A stretch of DNA of 64,000 bases, from assembly GCF_004337985.1 (NCBI RefSeq), contig NC_043744.1:2082408-2146407 (forward strand). Direction: 5' to 3'. Source of the stretch: Pyricularia pennisetigena (taxonomy: Eukaryota; Ascomycota; Sordariomycetes; Magnaporthales; Pyriculariaceae). Shown here piece after piece: positions 58,325 to 64,000 of the stretch. The position numbers and the translations under genes were made by a program. Under the pieces are notes generated by a model. That model saw only the letters and a program-made list of their open reading frames with translations, had not been told where the DNA came from and made no database searches. Within the stretch, counting starts at the first letter, position 1. Each line of letters starts with the position of its first letter.

Positions 58325-61300
58325 GCTCGCGTGGTTGTGTGTGTATGTGTGCTTGTGTGTATCTATCTCTACAGTAGGTAAGTTGCTCTGAAAGTCTGGT
58401 ACTGCAACATGCAGATGGGTGCATGTGCGTGAGTTGCACGTGTGGGAATCGTCCACGCGGGCAAAATCGGACCTGCATGGTTCCCAGGATAATAGGTAGG
58501 TAGGGCAGGGCCCATGTCGAAAGGGTAAAAGGAAATCCAAGCTTGAAACAAGAGGCGCTTCTTTTGGTGGTCTTGTGCTGCTACGCAGCATTGCCACAAG
58601 AAATGACAGGTCACCGGGATCAGCGCCCGGTCTCCTAGTACCACTAGGCACTAGGTGGCGGGTTGCAAGGCCTGGCGATACAGCTCTTCCTGACTGGAAG
58701 AAAGCCTCCGCTACATCGAGAGCCTGTGCTTGGGGCCTCTACATGGGTCTGGTCAAAATTAGGGGGATGTGCTAAGGTAAGCCGGAAAAGGCCAGAAAGC
58801 CCAGTCAAACAGAGAGTGAACAAAAATGCAGATTCATGAATGTTGTCAGGGCGGCTGAGTGTTGAGGTTGGTCAGTCAAAGATCGCCGAAGCGTGAATGT
58901 TGGTGTTGATATTGGATAGTTTTTCTTCCCCCTGGTTCATCCAAGCTCGTGAACTTTTGTATGGCGTCTTTGGGAGGGGACATGTTCAGGGAAAGACACG
59001 GTGCTGTAGATGGCGTTATCGAACAACGGGCCCTCCCTCGTCAAGTAACCGTGGAGTACTACTGTAGGGTTAGCCAGAGGTAAGCACCAGAGCAGAGTTC
59101 CACTTCATCCCACAGGCCTCATTTCCCCGCCGTTTCAACCCTCCCTTTGAACGGAGGAGACCCGGCGCTGCGATGATGACCTCGTCGTGGTTCTTGGCTA
59201 CTGCAGCTTGTTTTCGGTGTCGATATCAGGATGCTAGGATTCTAAGCGAACAGTAGCTGCTGCAGCAGGTCGCCTATTTTTTTTTTTTCTTTCTCCTGTC
59301 ACACTCACACCTACACTCGCACGCGCACCAGCGGTAGTCAGTTCAGATGATCATCGGCATATTGAACCCGAAACAGACTGTTCATCTCAAGTAAAGATGG
59401 AGCAGCGGGGCAACCAACCGATCCTCTTTCCCCCCTCTGACTCTTTTATTTTATTTTACCTCGTAAATAGCAGCAGGTTTACCTGGCGCTGCGACGTAAT
59501 ATGAAGCCGCCGAGGAGTCTGCGGCATCTAGATCTCATATGTCTGCCGCCAACCTGAACAGCTGAGATGACTTTTTTGGTAGTGTATGGTGGCGATTGCA
59601 ACCACACCTCAGCGCGTAATGGGGGCGCGCAGGGGTCATCTCGAGAGCCTGGTCCGGAAGACTTCCCCTGGGTGCCAAGATGTGTACTAGCAGGGGTCAC
59701 GAGCCGAAAGAGGTTCCTTGCAGGTCGGAGGAAGCAACACACTCTAACAGTCGGGGCAACCACCCAGGAACCTCAGTCATCCCATGAAGGCCGTCTTGTC
59801 CATCTCACAAAAAAACCCCTGCTTGGGTGCCCACAACCGATATGGTGGGATTTGCAACTGGGCCTTCTGGTAGCTCGTCACGATCCTCTGTGCGCAAGTT
59901 GGCTATGAAGTCAGTCCGGCCCTCGGTTGTATAATTGTTAGTCCGCAACTTTTCTCCTCGCTAAAAATGCCTTTCAAACGGTCAGAGGGGCAACTAGTTA
60001 GTCAGAGAGAGGGAGCGGTGGGGTGGAAAGGAGAATATGACAGAAAGAAAGAGTTTGATGCGTCAAAGACGGTCATTTGCAACGGGCTGGACTCTAAAGA
60101 GTAGTTGGTTGAAAGGGAACTCGTGTGCGAAATATCACAAATGATTTCAATCTTCCCACCCTTGCATCCATGCTCTTATTGCCGCAATACTGGTGATATC
60201 AGCGACTAAATTTAACAAATGAACCAACCCATGGAGCGAGCTGTTGCAAAATAACGGGAATAAGACATAAAACGTATCGATATGGCCCTTAAAGGCAAGG
60301 AATGACAGGACCGCGGCGCGCATCCGTAAAGTGTAAAGGAGAGAGTGTGTGATTGAACGCCCCTGACGTACTTGGAGAAGATTAGCATCGGGATCATGTC
60401 TGATCAATACTATAACTGCGTCCTTCAAGGAACTGCTTAATAGATATTTTTTCTATGTAAGTGCGATTGATATGCGCGGTGCATGTGGATGTGGTGAGCA
60501 TATGCATGACTTCGCGAGGCTCGCTTTTTTTTTTCTTCTTCTTCTTATGCTAGTACTTTTTTCTTCCATTCTTTGTTAGAAACCAAGAAACCGGTCATAA
60601 GATCGGATCGTGTGCAGCTAGGTCCGGTACTCGCCTGCGTATCGCGATGCCGAGGGGCAAATTGTGCCGATGGTGAAAGGATCGCCAGCATGGGGTGGGT
60701 GTAGAGGTAGAAAGACCCGAATGGTTTTTTGTCAATAAAAAGGGTCGAGGTCTCGATTGGTTCAAGGAGACAAGGAAAGGGCCAGGGGTTGAAAGTAAGG
60801 TACAATAGGTAGGTAAGCAAGGCAAGACAAGCAAGGAAGGAATCTACTTTCCTTGGCAACCTGATTTGATTGACCAGTACACTGATCATCATGTAAGTAT
60901 GCAAACCTTCTTGGCTTGCTTCCGGATGGAATACCACTACTTATCCGGATTATCAGTTGAGATCATACGTGTAATTACACACACACATACTTAATTACGC
61001 GCGCACCCAATTGAGCCGCGCTTGCAGGGTAGGGAGAGCAAAGAGACCAGGGGTTGGGATGGAAGGGGCCCCGGTGCGAAATGCGCTGCAATTGTGGAGT
61101 TATATGTGCGCGAATGCATCATTCCCCTCAGAAATATTTTGTGAGAAGTGACAGAAGCTCGTCGGGGATTGGGGAGAAAGATAGGCCATAAAGGGCTAGT
61201 AATCTGTCTAAAACGTTGCAGGAGTGCTAGACGAGAATCGATTGGCTGATATCGTCATTTCTCCCAGCTCCGAGTACTAAGCCAAGGGGGAGGGGGAAAT

Positions 61301-61916
61301 GGTTAGAGGCAACGGCCAAGGTCTGGGAGCGCTGTTGGCTTAGCTTCGTTGGTCGGTTGCAATTTTTTTCCCCCCCTTCTCTCTTTCTCTCTGAATTCTG
61401 AATAGAGAGGCAGGGCTGCTGCTAACCTCCACTGCCCAGCCAGGCGAGCTAGGCTACCTCCCCGGGGCTGTCTCCTCCCTTGCTCAGACCCCAGAGGCAT
61501 CTTGCGGGCTAGCCTTCCACCTGCCTTGCCTACCTTGCTTGCTTGCCTAATATTGAGATTTCATGTTCTTTGCGCCTTGCGTTTACCACAAGTTCGTCTC
61601 GCAAAATTCCGTAGATGAGCCAGACCACGTGGAATCCAAATCGTGCGTGCATCATCGCAGTTGTGTGACTCTCTCACCCCTGTAGAAATAAATCAGGACG
61701 GGTGCCCGCATAGCTTGACGTGCCTTTGCCTACAATAAAAGGCAGTCAGTCAATAAGGCAGAAAAAAAGGATTCCGTAGATAAGATTGATATTGATTGAC
61801 AAATAGACTACTCTACGATAGTCGTTCGTAACAAAGACTGTCAGCACCCTTAGACCCAATCTAGAATAAGTCCACGGTCGGCATGGCACCTACCGTCATT
61901 ACAACCTGGGGGTTAG

Positions 61917-61944
61917 TCAATCAATCAATCAATCAATCAATCAA
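61917..61944. repeat. CAAT tetranucleotide microsatellite
   Basis: About seven tandem TCAA/CAAT units in non-coding DNA. Confidence 0.85.
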
Positions 61945-63976
61945 GCTTCGATTCTAACCCATGTTGTTCGCGGAATAATGTATTTTCTATTTACACTACT
62001 GTAGTGAGGGGGAACAAATCAGGGTTTACGGTAAACTTGGGGTGAGCTTCGTTAGTCAGTCGTCGGCCCAGTTATCAGTAGTTTCGAGTCTTCTTCCCAG
62101 CGCTGAGCGGATCTCTTCCCGGGACGGATCGAAAGTTCGCTTCGCTACCTAACCTGCCTTTGGAAGGTAAGGAAACCCCCACTCGCCGGTTCGATGCGAT
62201 TGAATGGCAGCCAGCTGATTGGCTGCGCATCCATTTCCATGAGGTTTCGGTCCGGAAACCGGGTAGTGAATGGGTAAGGTAGTCGGTAGCATGGTAGGTT
62301 GGCACCTTTATGTACGTGCGAGAAAAAAAAATGCCCGCTCGATGCTCCTTCCTTTTTCTGTTTCCTTGAACATCCGAAATGCTTGGTTGCCAAGAAAAGG
62401 TTCCTCTCAAAACGATCACGTACATGATGGAGTTACCTTGCGAGCCATGATAAAAAGAATAATAACAACCCCTCATATTTCTCTTATAATGGTTTTTGGG
62501 TTTCCGCCCATTAACCTTCGTTTCATTTACCCTTGTGATCTGTGCTGCATTGTATTTTGTTTCACTTTTTTTTTTTTNNTTCCTTCCTTCCCAAAACCGT
62601 TGCCAAATGAAGAAATCTGATTCCAGATTTCGGTATCAATCGCATGTTTGCTACTGTGTACGGAACAGGCCGTTTGTGTCCATCTCAACCACTACGGTGT
62701 CGTAGAGTGACACACAAGGATTCCCCAGCTTGTAACAGGAACGCCATCTTACTCTGAAAACTTTGGTACTGTTGAGAGGGGGGCCTTGTTTTGTTATTTT
62801 TTGTGTAACCGCGCTGCAACCACTCTACCACTCTCTTCAGCTGCCTGGCTAGAATTAGAATCCAGCTGATACAGCCAAAGAGAAAAAAGGAGGACTGCAT
62901 GCGGAGAAATTCTCTGATCACTAAGCGGAAAATATTACGTGCAAGGCACATAGATGAAGATCCTTCGAGGACGAGATATCATGCTCTGCCCACCCACAAG
63001 AGCAAAAAAAGGTAAGGATACACACTAGTAGACATGGTGTAGCGTAAGAGCTAGAAAGATCTGGTCCAGGCCTTGAAATCAACTGGCACCAAGTTTGCAG
63101 CCCAAGAGGACCTACCGAGACGAAAGGACCGAAGGACCCTGCGGTATTGCTTTGTCGAATGCATGTTGGAGGCAGATTCATCCATGTCCATGCGAAGCGC
63201 CTTCGTTCTCATCACGGGTGGTGGGTGGACGAGGCAGGGAGAAAACCCCCATCTCCGCAAAGCCCCACCAAAGACTGCTTTGCCATGATTCCCTCTTTCG
63301 TACTGCGTAATTAATGGCGTAGCCCAGCTGGCGGATCTCGCCTTGCCCGACGTACTACTCTTTTGGGAGTATTACGGGAGGCGAAAAGGGTGGGAAAGAA
63401 ATTCCCGAAGCGAATTCTAAAGTGAGTGGTCCGCAGCCACAGTACTGTAGCTGGTCTCAACCACCAACCCCTTGTCCTCCGGGGATGTGAATTGCTGCTA
63501 TCCGGGTCATATCTATTCTTGCTGGCTGCTTTGCCGAGAGCTTCCACGGGGCACAATGGCTGCTGCCACCGAGTAGAACATATATGCACTGGGTGTGAAT
63601 TTCGTATGCCATCCCCAATGACAGACCTAGATACGTAGTTAGCGCGATTCAACCTCGGGACAACCTCAGTGCCTCCATCAGCCAAAAAGCCTCTCAACCT
63701 CAACCTCAATCTCGATGGACGGGGGAAGACCTTGGTTGGATTCATGGTTCGACGAGATCCGGATTCTGCCATGGGACGGGAATAGAATGAGGGAAAAGAA
63801 ATACCTAGTGATCCATGCCAAATGTACTGTACAGTCGAAGCCAAAGAAGAAACAAGGGGGGGAAAGAGCCCCGCGTTCCACTGCCAAACAAGGTAGCTAT
63901 AGGCAAGGTACGAAGTGCGACGTAATAATAATAACAATAATACTCGCCCAGCTGCTATGAACGTCGAGCTCCAGGG

Positions 63977-64000
63977 AGGTAGGTAGGTAGGTAGGTAGGT
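63977..64000. repeat. AGGT tetranucleotide microsatellite at the window edge
   Basis: Six AGGT units that run to the last base, so the repeat may continue beyond the window. Confidence 0.9.

Larger units (their letters stand above)
57016..64000. other. Seven-kilobase gene-free region
   Basis: After the carrier 3' UTR there is a 940-base gap (57385-58324) and then about 5.7 kb without a supportable gene. Open frames are short, and the longest real one (minus, 63311-63937) is low-complexity with no family features. The sequence contains AGGTAGG-type motifs (58495, 60805, 63977-64000), a CAAT repeat at about 61917-61944, a TG-rich patch at 58335-58370, and NN at 62578-62579. It could be the distal promoter and leader of a gene beyond the window. 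Confidence 0.45.

Noticed and set aside
57312..58651. Long open frames spanning the 940-N gap
   Set aside because: They exist only because N codons are read through; the real flanking sequence shows no protein family.
63311..63937. 208-codon minus-strand open frame
   Set aside because: It is rich in Arg/Ser/Pro of chance type, has no domain or splice context, and lies in a region of simple repeats.

Overview
This is nuclear DNA of a filamentous ascomycete. Genes carry short introns (roughly 55-130 nt, GT/AG), are well separated on both strands, and encode fungal families such as a rhodopsin-domain membrane protein, a Cyk3 septation protein, Knr4/Smi1 and Vps68. Protein similarity recalled from memory points to Sordariomycetes, possibly near Magnaporthales; that placement is a guess. 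There are six runs of N, and several abut long A or T homopolymers. No bacterial operons, CRISPR arrays, rRNA or transposon coding regions were seen.

Layout. 0.3-2.2 kb: seven-exon rhodopsin-domain protein (+). 2.9-5.0 kb: CCCH zinc-finger protein (-) with a GC-AG intron. 6.9-7.5 kb: ribosomal protein L26 (+). 9.2-12.3 kb: 966-residue proline-rich, coiled-coil protein (-) with a candidate eIF4E-binding motif at its N terminus. 14.4-15.9 kb: F-box-like/ankyrin protein (+). 16.8-18.1 kb: secreted esterase (+) behind a TATA box. 18.6-19.7 kb: short-chain dehydrogenase (-) whose 5' end is lost in a gap. 20.8-24.8 kb: Cyk3 (-), head to head with a Sid1/SepL-type GCK kinase (+, 26.5-28.7 kb). 29.4-31.2 kb: Rai1/DXO (-). 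34.3-36.2 kb: Knr4/Smi1 (+). 37.3-38.0 kb: Vps68-like (+). 45.2-46.8 kb: GSK3 kinase (+). 48.4-51.2 kb: nuclear cap-binding protein CBP80 (+). 53.0-54.2 kb: SF3b4/Sap49 (-). 54.7-55.0 kb: Tom7 (+). 55.8-57.0 kb: Flx1-like mitochondrial carrier (+). Two long stretches, 38.0-45.2 kb and 57.0-64.0 kb, hold no gene I can support.

Functional themes. Several genes act on RNA (Rai1, CBP80, SF3b4, the CCCH protein, the possible eIF4E binder) and several on septation, cell wall or signalling (Cyk3, the Sid1-like kinase, Knr4, GSK3). These are mostly housekeeping genes and I see no dedicated gene cluster. The most suggestive arrangement is the divergent Cyk3/Sid1-like pair. Exon boundaries were worked out by hand from splice motifs, reading phase and remembered family sequence; none has transcript support here.
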